This document shows, one piece after another, positions 38,929-48,463 of a stretch of 64,000 nt of DNA. Made by a program: the position numbers and the translations under genes. The stretch spans positions 4,140,501 through 4,204,500 of the forward strand of contig NZ_CP121473.1 of the NCBI RefSeq assembly GCF_033954455.1, written 5' to 3'. The notes below the pieces were generated by a model. That model had not been told where the DNA came from. It saw nothing but the letters and a program-made list of their open reading frames with translations, and did no database searches. The stretch comes from Thiorhodovibrio litoralis. GTDB lineage: Bacteria; Pseudomonadota; Gammaproteobacteria; Chromatiales; Chromatiaceae. Every line of letters starts with the position of its first letter. Position 1 is the first letter of the stretch.

Positions 38929-39810
38929 ATGGACCAAGCGATTCCAAGCCGTTTATGTGGGCGCCCTTTCAACGAGACCGACTTAGCGCGCATTCGCCAG
39001 GAGATCGCGCTGGCGCAGCCGCCGCTGCGCGCGGAGATCGCTCGGCGGGTGTGCCGCGCGCTGGAGTGGACCGATATCCAAGGCCGCCCCAAGCTCATGA
39101 GTGCCCGGGTGGGACTGCTGCGGTTGCATCGTGCCGGGCTCATTGTGCTGCCGCCACCGACCTGCGGCAATGGCAATGGGCGGCGCTTCGTCCCGCGCCC
39201 CGAGTCCCGGCCCGAACCGATCCCAGTGTCCGTCCCGCTGCGCGCGCTCAGCGGCTTGCGCCTGGCGCGCGTTGATGATCGAAGGGCCTCGCAATTATGG
39301 AACGGCCTGATCGAGCGCTACCACTACCTCGGCTACAGTCCCCTGCCTGGTGCGCAGCTGCGCTACCTGATCCAGTGGGATGGCGGTCTGCTCGGCGCCA
39401 TCGGCTTTGGCGCGGCGGCCTGGAAAGTCGCTGCCCGCGACCGCTGGATTGGCTGGACGCCCGCGCAGCGCCAAGCACACCTGGGACGGGTGCTCAACAA
39501 CGCCCGCTTCCTCATCCTGCCCTGGGTGCAGGTCAAACACCTCGCCTCCAAGGTGCTGTCCTTGGCCGCGCGGCAAGTCAGTGTCGACTTTCCCGCCCGC
39601 TATGGCGAGCGTCTGGTGCTGCTGGAGACCTTTGTCGAGACCCCACGCTTTGCCGGGACCTGTTACCGTGCCGCCAACTGGCACGACTTGGGCGAAACCA
39701 CCGGGCGCGGCAAGTGCGACCGCACCCATCGGGCCGCGCTGCCGCGCAAGGCGATCTATGTCTACCCGCTGGCGGCGGACTTCCGCGCCGCCCTGGGGGT
39801 GGTGGCATGA
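38929..39810 (+). CDS. DruA-like (DUF4338) protein carried by the IS
   Basis: 293 residues. WNGLIERYHYLGYSPLPGAQLRYLIQWDGGLLGAIGFGAAAWK and ARFLILPWVQVKHLASKVLSLAARQV are the DUF4338 core, the family that includes DruA of the Druantia phage-defence system. Within IS elements this family occurs beside Tn5-like transposases and probably helps transposition. No other Druantia gene is adjacent, so defence is not implied. Its stop overlaps the transposase start by 4 bases (ATGA). Confidence 0.85.
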   Translation: MDQAIPSRLCGRPFNETDLARIRQEIALAQPPLRAEIARRVCRALEWTDIQGRPKLMSARVGLLRLHRAGLIVLPPPTCGNGNGRRFVPRPESRPEPIPVSVPLRALSGLRLARVDDRRASQLWNGLIERYHYLGYSPLPGAQLRYLIQWDGGLLGAIGFGAAAWKVAARDRWIGWTPAQRQAHLGRVLNNARFLILPWVQVKHLASKVLSLAARQVSVDFPARYGERLVLLETFVETPRFAGTCYRAANWHDLGETTGRGKCDRTHRAALPRKAIYVYPLAADFRAALGVVA

Positions 39811-41177
39811 TCGCGCTGGCCTCTGAACTGCAGGACATCTCTCTGGGCGACAAGCGCCTGAATCATCGCGCCCAACAGGTGCTTGAAACCCTCGGCGCCA
39901 AGCCGACACAAAGTATTCCCGGGGCTTGCAACGGTTGGTATGAGACCCGGGCCGCCTATCGCTTTTTCGATCATCCCACGGTCACCGCCGAGCAGATCCT
40001 CGCACCCCATTTTGCTTGTACCGAAGAACGTCTGCGCGAGCATCCGCGGGTGCTGTGTATCCAAGATACCAGCGAGCTGGACTATACAACCAAAAAAGGC
40101 ATTGTCGGTCTTGGGCCACTGAACTTTGAGAGCCGCTATGGGATGTACATCCATCCCACCTTGGCGGTCACGCCCGAGCGCCTCGCGCTGGGGCTGCTGG
40201 ATTTGCACACTTTTGTGCGCGAGCCCGGTAGCCTGGGCCAGGACAAAGACTCGCGCCGCCCACTGGAGGAGAAAGAAAGCGTGCGCTGGGTCGATGGCTA
40301 CGCGCGCGTCAATGCGCTGGCCGAGGAACTGAGCGACACGCGCTTGACCTATGTTGCCGATCGCGAGGGCGACATCTACGACCTGTTTGTTGAAGCGCCC
40401 ATCCCCGAGAACAGCGCCGATTGGCTGGTACGGGTGCAGCATCGCGACCGCTGCTTGGCCGATGGCAGAAAGCTCAATGAGGCCCTGGACGCCGCTGCGG
40501 TGCTCACCGAGATCACCTTCGAGCGTCCCGCCACCAAGGGGGCCAAAGCACGCCAGGTCACGCAGGAGATCAAGGTGGTGCGCGTGACCCTGAAGGCACC
40601 CTGGCGCCCGGATCGCACCTTGCCCGATGTCACGGTCACGGCCTTGCTCGCCACCGAGGTCAATCCACCCGCCGGCGAGGAGCCACTCAACTGGCTGTTG
40701 CTGACCAATCTGGCGGTGCAGAGCGCCCAAGAGGCCATCGAGACGCTCTCCTGGTATCTTTGCAGGTGGCAAGTGGAGATTTTTTTCCGGATCTTAAAAA
40801 GTGGCTGCCGCATCGAGGAGCTGCAGCTCGAGACGCGCGAGCGCCTGGAGCCGGCGCTCGCTTTGTACATGATCATCGCGTGGCGGGTGCTGTACCTGAC
40901 CATGCTCGGGCGCGAGTGCCCGGAGTTGCCTTGCGATGCGGTCTTTGCCGAGGAGGAATGGAAGGCGGTCTATCTGGTCACCCAGAAACAAGCGCCACCC
41001 GAGCAGCCGCCCTCGCTCGATACCATGGTGCGCATGGTCGCCTCCCTGGGCGGCTTTCTCAACCGCAAATCCGATGGGTTCCCGGGACCGAAGACGCTCT
41101 GGATTGGGTTGCAGCGCATCCCCGATTTTGTCATGGCGCTGGAGGCTTACCGCAGCGTCAGGGATAGTTATGGGTAA
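39807..41177 (+). CDS. Tn5/IS4-family transposase
   Basis: 456 residues from the ATG at 39807; the longer upstream frame overlaps DruA and is rejected. LGDKRLNHRAQQVLETLGAKPTQSIPGACNGWYETRAAYRFFDHP is the Tn5 DNA-binding start. IQDTSELDY holds the first catalytic Asp, VADREGDIYDLF the second, and WYLCRWQVEIFFRILKSGCRIEEL the third acidic residue with the YREK-like signature. It is apparently intact, in a fresh-looking element. Confidence 0.93.
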   Translation: MIALASELQDISLGDKRLNHRAQQVLETLGAKPTQSIPGACNGWYETRAAYRFFDHPTVTAEQILAPHFACTEERLREHPRVLCIQDTSELDYTTKKGIVGLGPLNFESRYGMYIHPTLAVTPERLALGLLDLHTFVREPGSLGQDKDSRRPLEEKESVRWVDGYARVNALAEELSDTRLTYVADREGDIYDLFVEAPIPENSADWLVRVQHRDRCLADGRKLNEALDAAAVLTEITFERPATKGAKARQVTQEIKVVRVTLKAPWRPDRTLPDVTVTALLATEVNPPAGEEPLNWLLLTNLAVQSAQEAIETLSWYLCRWQVEIFFRILKSGCRIEELQLETRERLEPALALYMIIAWRVLYLTMLGRECPELPCDAVFAEEEWKAVYLVTQKQAPPEQPPSLDTMVRMVASLGGFLNRKSDGFPGPKTLWIGLQRIPDFVMALEAYRSVRDSYG

Positions 41178-42165
41178 TGGTATGGGTCAAGCCATCCTCA
41201 AAACGACCCACGACATTTCTGCGGTGCAGCTCGCTCCAGCAGGCATTGTGCGTCATGTCGTCCCACGCCAAGGCAATGAGAAGGCATTGGGACATGATTT
41301 GCTCGCGGACAGTCGCCGGGATGCTGGCGCCAGAAAAGCCATCGCGCGCGATGCGATTACCTTTGTCGGCCCCGTCCGGCTGATTCAAAACGGCAAAATG
41401 GCCATCATCGCGAGGAAGCCCATTTTTCGCCCCAGCAATGATCCTGACGACTTTTGGGGTTTCGTCATCGTGCTGATTGATCTGGATACTCTCCTCAACA
41501 ATCAACCGCTGTTGACGAACAATCCGGATCTGGCCTGGCGCCTGTTTGGTGAAGATCCCGACAACAATAAATCAACTGGCCACCCGCTGATCGCCGAGTC
41601 CGCGAACGCGGGTGCCGTGGAAACCTGGGATCTGTCTTACGACATTGTTGTACCTAACGGCCGCTGGCGAATGCAGTTGGCCGATGTCAAACCATCCAGC
41701 AATCAGTGGTTATTGTGGCAAATCCTGGCCGTCTTTGTGACCGCGCTTTTCTGTTGGGCCTTCTATCAGTATCTCAAGCATCAAAATGGCTTGGCCATTC
41801 GCCTGCGTTACGAAAGACATTTTGCTGGGTTTTCAAATACGCTTGCGGCGGACAAAACGGACGCGATGAGCTACTGTTTGCAAGATCCTCTCGATGCGGC
41901 TCAGTGCTCCCGCGTCTATATTTTTGAGAATTTTGTCGATCAGGAGCAGCGACCGGCGTTTCGGCAGACCCATGAAGTCTGTGCGCACGGCGTTGCATGC
42001 CAGTTGGACAATCCAAAATTGCAGCATGTCCTTTGGGAACAGGACGGTTTTGAGCGATGGCAAACTGAGCTTTCGCATGATCGGGTGATCAACGGCGTCA
42101 TCGCAACCTTTCCTCCAGCGGAACGCGCCATACTCGAGCCGCAAGGTATCAAATCCATTTTAATT

Positions 42166-44087
42166 AGTGCCTGGCCGAAAAGTGATTTTCAACTGAAAAG
42201 ACAATGCGTTAGAATACAGAGGCATTGCCAAAGTTTAGTGGATTTCGTGATCGCCCCGTCTCAAGATTGTGCGGAAGACGCTCCCAGGAATCCTGTAACC
42301 CACTGAACATTCAGCAACTATCGGAAAGCGCCGGATCAAGGACCTTCCGCGCATCGGGCTTGTTCAATCCAAACTTCGTTCATTCCAGCTTCTCCCATGC
42401 GCGACATCATCCGTGCCCAGATGCAACTTGGCGAGTGTGACATCGCCGCCATTGAGTTCGACTGCTTCTCCCGCGACGACATCCCCCGGCTGCTTCGGGG
42501 CCTGCAACACATCTACACCACCGAGGCGCTGCGCGAAGAGGTCTTTGCCATCCTCGCCGATGTGCTGCCAGTGCGCGCCGACGGGGAAGAATTCGTCAGC
42601 GCCGATACCGGGCGTCCTGGCATGTCACAGTGGCGCATTCTGGTGCTGGGCACCTTGCGCCTGGGCTTGAATGCTGACTTCGACCGGGCGCAGGAACTGG
42701 CCAACCAGCACCGCCTGGTGCGCCAGATGCTGGGGCACAGCGACTGGGCCGATGAGTATCGCTACGGCCTTCAGACCATCAAAGACAACCTGCGCCTGTT
42801 CACCCCGGAAGTGCTTGAGCGCATCAATGCCGTGGTGGTCAAGGCTGGGCATGATTTAGTCAAACCCCATCCTGACGCCCCGCTGGAAGCGCGCTGCGAC
42901 TCCGTTGTCGTCGAGACCAACGTGCATTTCCCCACCGACATCAATCTGCTGCTGGACGCCGTGCGCAAGGCCATCGAGATCTCGGCGTCGTTGTGCGCAG
43001 ACCATGGCCTCACCGACTGGCGCCAAAGCGCCTACAACATCCGTTGTCTGAGAAAGCTCTATCGGCGCCTGCAGCAACTCAAGCGCTCCACCTCCAAGGA
43101 TGAAGCCAAGCGCGCCGCGCGTCTGGAGGACATTCACGCCGCCTATCGTGCGTATCTCGAGCAGGCCGAGCAGTTCCTCGCGCGCGCCAAGGACACCCGC
43201 TACAAGCTCGCGGTGTTTTGCCATGTCCCGGCTGAACAATTCACCCTGCTCGATGACTGCATCGCCTATGCCGAGCTGCTCATTGACCAGATCGAGCGTC
43301 GCGTCCTGCAGGGCGAGCGCATTCCTCATGAGGAGAAAGTCTTCTCCATCTTTGAGCCCCATACCGAATGGATCGCTAAAGGCAAGGCCGGCACCCCGGT
43401 GGAGCTCGGCGTGCGTGTGGCCATCAGCGAGGATCAGTTCGGCTTTATCCTTCACCATCGGGTGATGTTCGGCGAAACCGACGATCAAGTCGCGGTGCCC
43501 ATCGCCACCCGTTTGAGCGCCTGCTACCCGCGCATCAAAAGCCTCAGTTTCGACAAAGGCTTCCACAGTCCCAGCAACCAAAAGCAGCTCGCCGAGGTCA
43601 TCGACTTCCCGGTGTTGCCCAAGAAAGGCAAGTGCAACGCCGCCGAGCTTGAACGCGAACAGGATCCCGAATTCCGCCGGCGCAAACGCCAGCACTCGGC
43701 GGTCGAATCGGCGATCAACGCCTTGGAAGCCCATGGTCTTGATCGCTGTCCCGACCATGGCGAAGAGGGCTTCGAGCGCTATGTCGCTCTTGCGGTGCTG
43801 GGGCGCAACATCCATCGCCTTGGGGCCGTCCTGATTGCCCGCGATGCGGAAGCTGAGCGCCAGCGACGCAAACGCGAGCGCCTAAAACGCGCCGCCTGAA
43901 GCGATTCCGCGGGGCGCTGCCAAGCGGTCCCAAGGGGTTGTCTGTCTGGAGCTTGACCTTTATGCGAATTATTCGCAATAAGCGCGTCCGCGCCGCTGCC
44001 AGCAAAGAAAAGTCGTAGACCAACCGTGCTTTCTGCTGCTGGCTCCGGCAAGGGATTGTCAAAAAATCGAGTTTTCGGTCAGGCACT
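42166..44087 (+). mobile_element. ISNCY-like insertion sequence
   Basis: 1922 bp inserted in the GAF domain of the sensor gene. Ends start AGTGCCTG(G/A)CCGAAAA, an imperfect inverted repeat of about 18 bp. The flanking AATT is found on both sides (42162-42165 and 44088-44091) and only once in the restored frame, an apparent 4-bp duplication. One transposase gene inside. Confidence 0.88.
42397..43899 (+). CDS. ISNCY-family (IS1202-like) transposase
   Basis: 500 residues. MRDIIRAQMQLGE starts the protein as in this family. RCDSVVVETNVHFPTDINLLLDAVRKAIE includes the first Asp, and the later DKGFHSPSNQKQLAEVIDFPVLPKKGK and QHSAVESAINALEAHGLDRCPDHG include the second Asp and the Glu of a DDE site. 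A basic tail (RQRRKRERLKRAA) closes it. The gene appears intact. Confidence 0.9.
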   Translation: MRDIIRAQMQLGECDIAAIEFDCFSRDDIPRLLRGLQHIYTTEALREEVFAILADVLPVRADGEEFVSADTGRPGMSQWRILVLGTLRLGLNADFDRAQELANQHRLVRQMLGHSDWADEYRYGLQTIKDNLRLFTPEVLERINAVVVKAGHDLVKPHPDAPLEARCDSVVVETNVHFPTDINLLLDAVRKAIEISASLCADHGLTDWRQSAYNIRCLRKLYRRLQQLKRSTSKDEAKRAARLEDIHAAYRAYLEQAEQFLARAKDTRYKLAVFCHVPAEQFTLLDDCIAYAELLIDQIERRVLQGERIPHEEKVFSIFEPHTEWIAKGKAGTPVELGVRVAISEDQFGFILHHRVMFGETDDQVAVPIATRLSACYPRIKSLSFDKGFHSPSNQKQLAEVIDFPVLPKKGKCNAAELEREQDPEFRRRKRQHSAVESAINALEAHGLDRCPDHGEEGFERYVALAVLGRNIHRLGAVLIARDAEAERQRRKRERLKRAA

Positions 44088-45605
44088 AATTATCCCGATT
44101 TGGTCTCACGACCAATGGTTCGGGTTCATTGGGTTTGATGAAGTCCACACAGCAAAACAGTGGACAGATGACGATGTCAATTTGTTGCGCGCCGCCTCGC
44201 AGGCCTTAGGTCTGTATCTGGATCGGAAGCAGACGCAAGCCTTGCTCGAAGCGAGCGAGGAAGAATTCCGCGTGGCCTTTCAACATGCGAATGACGGCAT
44301 TTGCATTGTGGATCTCGCTGGAAAGATCACCCGAGTCAATGACCGGATGTGCGACCTCTTCGGCTATTCCAGGGCCGAGTTTGCCTCCATGACGGTGAAT
44401 GACCTCACACATGCGAGCGACAAAGATGTTAGTTCACGCTTCATTGCGCGCAGCATTGCCGGAGAGATCACCAGCGACATATTTGAAAAGCGCCATATCC
44501 GCAAAGACGGTCAGATGATCTGGAGTCGGATATCCAGCACCCTGGTGCGCGACTCCCAGGGCAAGCCGTTGCACTTTATCTCGCATATGCAGGACATCAC
44601 GCTGCTGAAAGAAACGGTTCAGGCCCTGGAGGAAGGAGAGGCCAGATATCGCCTGCTGGCTGATCATGCCGCCGATGCGATCTGGACCATGGATGAGCAC
44701 CAGAACTACACCTTCGTCAGCCCGGCGTTCGAGCGCCTCTATGGTTACAGGTTAGAGGAACTCGGTCGCGGATTGCCGGAAAAGCTGATTCCAGCCGATT
44801 CCCGGAAGGTCATTATGAGCCATGAGGCCAAGCGCATGGCGTCCATCAAGGCGGGAAACCCGGATCGTTCTCCTTATCGAATTGAGGTGGAAAAGCACAC
44901 CAAAGACGGTCGGAGCCTGTGGATTGAATCCACCACTACGCCCGTTTTTGATGAGTATGACAAATACTGCGGCATCGTCGGTGTCAGCCGGGATGTTACT
45001 GACCGCAAGCGGGCTGACGATGCGCTCAAAGCCAGTGAAGAAAAAATGCGACTTCTCGCCACCGTTGACGATTTGACGAAACTCCCGAATCGTCGTCACT
45101 TTCTTGACCTGGCGAAGCATGAGTTGGAACGCTGCCTCCGTTATCCACATCACTTTTCCCTGATCCTATTCGACGTCGACCATTTCAAGAAGGTCAACGA
45201 TATCTACGGACATAATGTGGGTGACGGGGTACTCATGGCCATTGCCGCAGCCGTGCTAAGGACACTGCGGGAGGTGGATATCTCCGCCCGTTTTGGCGGC
45301 GAGGAGTTCGTGGCAGGGCTGCCCGAAACTGGCATAGAGGAAGCGATGCAGGTCGCCGAGCGCCTGCGCGCAGCCGTCGAGGACACCCAGATCGAGCTTG
45401 ATGACGACCAGGAACTTCAGGTGACCATCAGCCTGGGTGTGGTCGAGCTCGATGATACCAGTCCCGACCTGGACGCCCTGCTCAAACACGCCGACTTGGC
45501 CATGTACGCGGCCAAGCGCAACGGTCGCAATCGGGTCGAACGCCATACGCCAGGCATGGTGCTTGGCGCGGATGAATGATGATCGACATCCCAACATCAC
45601 CCGCT

Positions 45606-45780
45606 TTAACGCAAGGTCCGTTTAACGGCGCTGTCTGCAATGACTATCTTGCCGCTCTTTGGGTTTGTCATGCTGGAGAAAACCTCGACAACCTGGCCGT
45701 CGCGGTTGATGAGGTACTTGTAGAAGTTCCACTTGGGATACATCCCGGTCTGCGCGGCCAGATACTGAAACAGCGGACTA
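45606..45780 (-). pseudogene. Glutathione peroxidase, C-terminal part cut by IS630
   Basis: Reading leftward from the IS: SPLFQYLAAQTGMYPKWNFYKYLINRDGQVVEVFSSMT, then PKSGKIV, ending at 45606. This is the C-terminal third of thioredoxin-like glutathione peroxidases (WNF-KYL and the RDG strand). The same frame continues on the far side of the IS (47001 to about 47070; PSPKGWIT) but without the catalytic Cys/Gln region, so the gene was probably damaged before or beyond the insertion. Not functional. Confidence 0.8.
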
Positions 45781-45785
45781 GTACC

Positions 45786-46454
45786 TCATTTCAGCTTAAC
45801 TTGCGGATATAAGTGCTTCAACTTCACACGCGCTTTGTCGTTGGTGAATTGCCAGTCGACGCCGATTTGGGCCTCGTTGCGTTGTTCTGCCCAGGCGGCG
45901 GTTTCGCGGCGAAGCGTTTCGATATCGCCGATGCGGCGGTCTAGGCACTGCTTGGTCATGACACTGAGTTCGATTTCGGCAATGTCCAACCAGCTGCCGT
46001 GCTTTGGTGTGTAGTGGATTTCCAAGCGCTCGATCAACCGCCGCGCTTCCTCAGGTGGGAAGGCTTTGTACAGAGAGGCGGGCGTATGCGTATTGAGGTT
46101 GTCCCAGACGATAACGACTTTCTCGGCGTCGGGATAGTCCACGTCCAGCAATGTCTTGATTTCTTGGGCTAAATCGATCGCGGTTTTGGTTTCGCGCACA
46201 CTGACTTTGCGCCATTGCCCCAAGGGTTCTGTGATCATGAAGTTCACCGCCGTACCGGCGCGCTCATATTCATAATCGTAGCGTTCGGGTTGGCCCGGTT
46301 GCATCGGCAGGGGCTGGCGTGTCTCGGCAATCAACTGGGTCGGTTGTTCATCAATGCAGACAACTGGCTTCTTGGGGTCGTAGGGGCGGCGGTAGACCTC
46401 CAGGACATCTTCCATTTGCGCCACAAAGGCGGCGTCTTCCCCGGGGGGAATCAC
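45786..46454 (-). CDS. IS630 transposase, second frame (DDE catalytic part)
   Basis: 222 residues. CIDEQPTQLI holds the first catalytic Asp, VIVWDNLNTHTPASLY the second and HGSWLDIAEIELSVM the terminal Glu, the DDE set of IS630. The frame continues naturally from the first one as WVIPPGED, so it is not translated from its own start but by a -1 shift at the A8 tract at 46486-46493. Confidence 0.9.
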   Translation of the reverse strand: MIPPGEDAAFVAQMEDVLEVYRRPYDPKKPVVCIDEQPTQLIAETRQPLPMQPGQPERYDYEYERAGTAVNFMITEPLGQWRKVSVRETKTAIDLAQEIKTLLDVDYPDAEKVVIVWDNLNTHTPASLYKAFPPEEARRLIERLEIHYTPKHGSWLDIAEIELSVMTKQCLDRRIGDIETLRRETAAWAEQRNEAQIGVDWQFTNDKARVKLKHLYPQVKLK

Positions 46455-46921
46455 CCAGCACTTGCGCCGATGCGGTTGGAGTGCGTTTTTTTTAGTGCGC
46501 GCATCACCGTGGGTGCCGAGATGCTCTCAACGACATCCAGTTCCACCAACTTCCCCGCGAGTAAATTCAACGTCCAGCGCGCGTATCCGGGAGGCGGCTC
46601 GCTACAGGCAATTTGCACCAACCGCGCCTGCTTTTCCCCATCGAGCAGGGGCTCGCAGCTCGGGTGCTCACGTTGCTTGCGTGAAAGCGCCGCTTCAAAT
46701 CCTTGTTCGACGAACCGCTCGCGAATGCTGAAGACAGTGCGCGGCGCGCAACCGAACGCCTCAGCGGCTTGTGCATCGCTCCAATTCGCCCCTTCGGCAT
46801 CGACCTTGAGCAATACATTCGCATGTTTGATCTTCTGCGCCGCCGCTTGCCCTTTGCTCACCAGGTCTTCCAACAAACCACGCTCTTCATCGCTGAGACG
46901 GACTACATATTTCTTTGTCAT
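46451..46921 (-). CDS. IS630 transposase, first frame (DNA-binding part)
   Basis: 156 residues, helix-turn-helix region: WSDAQAAEAFGCAPRTVFSIRERFVEQGFEAAL, then RWTLNLLAGKLVELDVVE. In the full enzyme RALKK should be followed by NALQPHRRKCWVIPP. Here the zero frame instead ends NRIGASAG. A run of eight A at 46486-46493 (read as CTA AAA AAA ACG) is a good -1 slippery site and would restore the full-length protein. Confidence 0.9.
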   Translation of the reverse strand: MTKKYVVRLSDEERGLLEDLVSKGQAAAQKIKHANVLLKVDAEGANWSDAQAAEAFGCAPRTVFSIRERFVEQGFEAALSRKQREHPSCEPLLDGEKQARLVQIACSEPPPGYARWTLNLLAGKLVELDVVESISAPTVMRALKKTHSNRIGASAG

Positions 46922-47160
46922 AGCGGTATCTCCTTCTGCAATGCTCTAAGAGATACCACTAGCGGCTTGTTTTCGCAACATAAGCCGAAATAAGGTACTA
47001 GTGATCCATCCCTTTGGCGACGGAACCAAGCCCAGGTCACTGTGCTTGCCGAGTGACGGGATGCGATTCGTAACAGCTTTCCACCGGCCAAGTCGCTGGC
47101 GTGAGCGGGCTAGTTGCGCGACGATAGCGGCGTTTCGTCACCATTGCTGGAGGTGCCCTC

Positions 47161-47712
47161 ATGGAAGCACTGAAACTGAACACCCTCGACGATCTGCTCC
47201 TGTGCCCGGACGAGCGGATGGAACTGATCAACGGCGACATCGTCCGGCGGCCGATGGCGCGCATCGCGCACGGCGTCGCACAAGGCAACCTGCGCGTCGA
47301 GCTCTATCCGTTCGCCAGCCCCGATGGCCCCGGCGGTGGCTGGTGGTTTGCCACCGAGGTCAGCGTGGCCTACGAGGTTCACGAATGCCCATCGCACGAT
47401 CTGGCCGGCTGGCGACGGGAGCGGCTGCCCCGGCTGCCTGAAGGCGTCATCGATCTGCCGCCGGATTGGGTCTGCGAGATCGTTTCACCGGGACATGAGC
47501 GGAAAGACACCCTGGTAGTGCCGCTGCTGCTGAAGCGTCATCGCGTGCCCCATTACTGGCTGATCTGGCCCGAGGAGCGGCGGCTGATCGCCTACCATCT
47601 GAGCGATGGCGATTGGCGCGAGATCGCCATTCTTGAGGGCGGCGAGCGCGCCCGTATCCCGCCATTCGACGCTATCGAGCTGGAGCTGGATGCTCTGCTC
47701 GGTCGTGGCTGA
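47161..47712 (+). CDS. Uma2-family PD-(D/E)xK nuclease-like protein
   Basis: 183 residues. MELINGDIVRRPMARIAHGVAQGNL, then DWVCEIVSPGHERKDTLVVPLLLKRHRVPHYWLIWPEERRLIAY is the DUF820/Uma2 pattern, with the catalytic Asp in PPDWV, Glu in EIVSP and a Lys downstream. Uma2 genes are abundant in cyanobacteria and purple bacteria rich in repeats; their role is unclear (putative restriction-like nuclease). A GGAGG lies about 6 bases before the ATG. It borders the IS21 remnant. Confidence 0.85.
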   Translation: MEALKLNTLDDLLLCPDERMELINGDIVRRPMARIAHGVAQGNLRVELYPFASPDGPGGGWWFATEVSVAYEVHECPSHDLAGWRRERLPRLPEGVIDLPPDWVCEIVSPGHERKDTLVVPLLLKRHRVPHYWLIWPEERRLIAYHLSDGDWREIAILEGGERARIPPFDAIELELDALLGRG

Positions 47713-47727
47713 ATTAAAGGCCGGCAA

Positions 47728-48060
47728 TTGCTTGAACTACTCGATGACCGCCACGGCCAGCGCGCCACGCTGATCACCAGCCAGGTGCCGGTGGAGCATT
47801 GGCATGGGCTGATCGGTGATCCAACGCTGGCTGACGCAATCCTTGACCGCTTGCTCCATAGCGCCTATCGCCTGACCTTGAAGGGGGAGTCGCTGCGCAA
47901 ACGCCGCGCACCGAACTTGACCGCTGGGACGGTGAGCGAGTAACAATGAAACCCCTGCGTCGCTTCGCTCCGACTGCCCGGCCGGATGGGCCTGGAAATG
48001 GTGGCCGGATGACGGTGGAATAGGTGGCCGGATGCTCTGGAATGCGCAATTGGATCAAAG
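47728..48060 (+). pseudogene. IS21 remnant: istB tail and right end
   Basis: Codons 47728-47943 encode the C-terminus of IstB ([39 protein letters not shown]...[12 protein letters not shown]). The following 100 bases contain GGTGGCCGGATG units with TGGAAT, the terminal repeats of the IS21 right end (about 47983-48056). istA and the rest of istB are lost. It differs from the complete IS21 at 52738. Confidence 0.85.
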
Positions 48061-48220
48061 ACACTCTTGAAGTCGAGCCGATGCCCTTCGTGCAAGTGCT
48101 CGCTGGGGTGATGGGATCCAGGCGATGAATTCGCGTGAGCTGACCGGGCGATTGGCAGGTGTTACAGAAGCGGCTTCTTGCACTAGACTAGTACATAGAC
48201 CAGTTTATTGGAGTTTCGCG

Positions 48221-48463
48221 ATGTTTGTTGAAATCGGCTCTTACGATGCGAAGACCAAGCTGCCCGAATTGTTGCGCCAAGTTCAGGGTGGGCGTCACTA
48301 CAGGATCACGCTACGCGGAAAACCCATGGCCGATCTGGTGCCGACAGACGAATCTCATGCGGACGACAGGTGTGCCGCCATTGCCGCGATGCGTGCCTTC
48401 CCGAGGGTGCGGGCTCTTGATCCAGCGACGGTCAGCGACTGGATTCGCGAGGGTCGGCGATGA
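48221..48463 (+). CDS. Phd-family antitoxin
   Basis: 80 residues from the ATG at 48221. MFVEIGSYDAKTKLPELLRQVQGGRHYRITLRGKPMADLVPTDE is the Phd/YefM DNA-binding fold. The tail (ATVSDWIREGRR) would cover the toxin. The upstream region carries overlapping ACTAG-type sequences that may be its operator. Overlaps vapC by 4 bases (ATGA). Confidence 0.88.
   Translation: MFVEIGSYDAKTKLPELLRQVQGGRHYRITLRGKPMADLVPTDESHADDRCAAIAAMRAFPRVRALDPATVSDWIREGRR

Larger units (their letters stand above)
38824..41184 (+). mobile_element. Tn5/IS4-like insertion sequence with DruA-like passenger
   Basis: 2361 bp. Ends begin with a perfect 16-bp inverted repeat CATACCATTACCCATA. A 9-bp target duplication GGTCAAGCC flanks it (38815-38823 and 41185-41193), the size made by Tn5/IS50 transposases. 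It carries two overlapping genes (38929 and 39807). The transposase stop lies inside the right repeat. Confidence 0.95.
38500..45579 (+). pseudogene. CHASE-GAF-PAS-PAS-GGDEF sensor, split by two insertion sequences
   Basis: Exons 38500-38823, 41194-42165 and 44092-45579 are each a multiple of three and join in one frame of about 927 codons once both insertions and one copy of each target repeat are removed. Predicted protein: TM1 (about 26-50), periplasmic CHASE region (60-275), TM2 (278-300), GAF (about 310-480), PAS (490-605), PAS (615-735), GGDEF (755-920) with ARFGGEEFVAG, an active cyclase motif. The junctions read KFDHWGQAILK and SILIIPIWS. As it stands it gives only truncated pieces; the last piece could still make an internal PAS-GGDEF protein. 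Confidence 0.93.
45781..46998 (-). mobile_element. IS630-family insertion sequence
   Basis: 1218 bp with imperfect inverted ends GTACCT(C/T)ATTTC(A/G)GCTTA and a TA duplication (45779-45780, 46999-47000), as for Tc1/mariner-type IS630. Two overlapping frames encode one transposase by frameshift. Confidence 0.92.

Noticed and set aside
38929-39810. Druantia defence system
   Set aside because: Only a DruA-like gene is present and it lies inside a bounded IS; no DruB-E partners.
45576-45812. 78-codon plus-strand frame after the sensor gene
   Set aside because: The opposite strand reads as a glutathione peroxidase tail with clear family residues.
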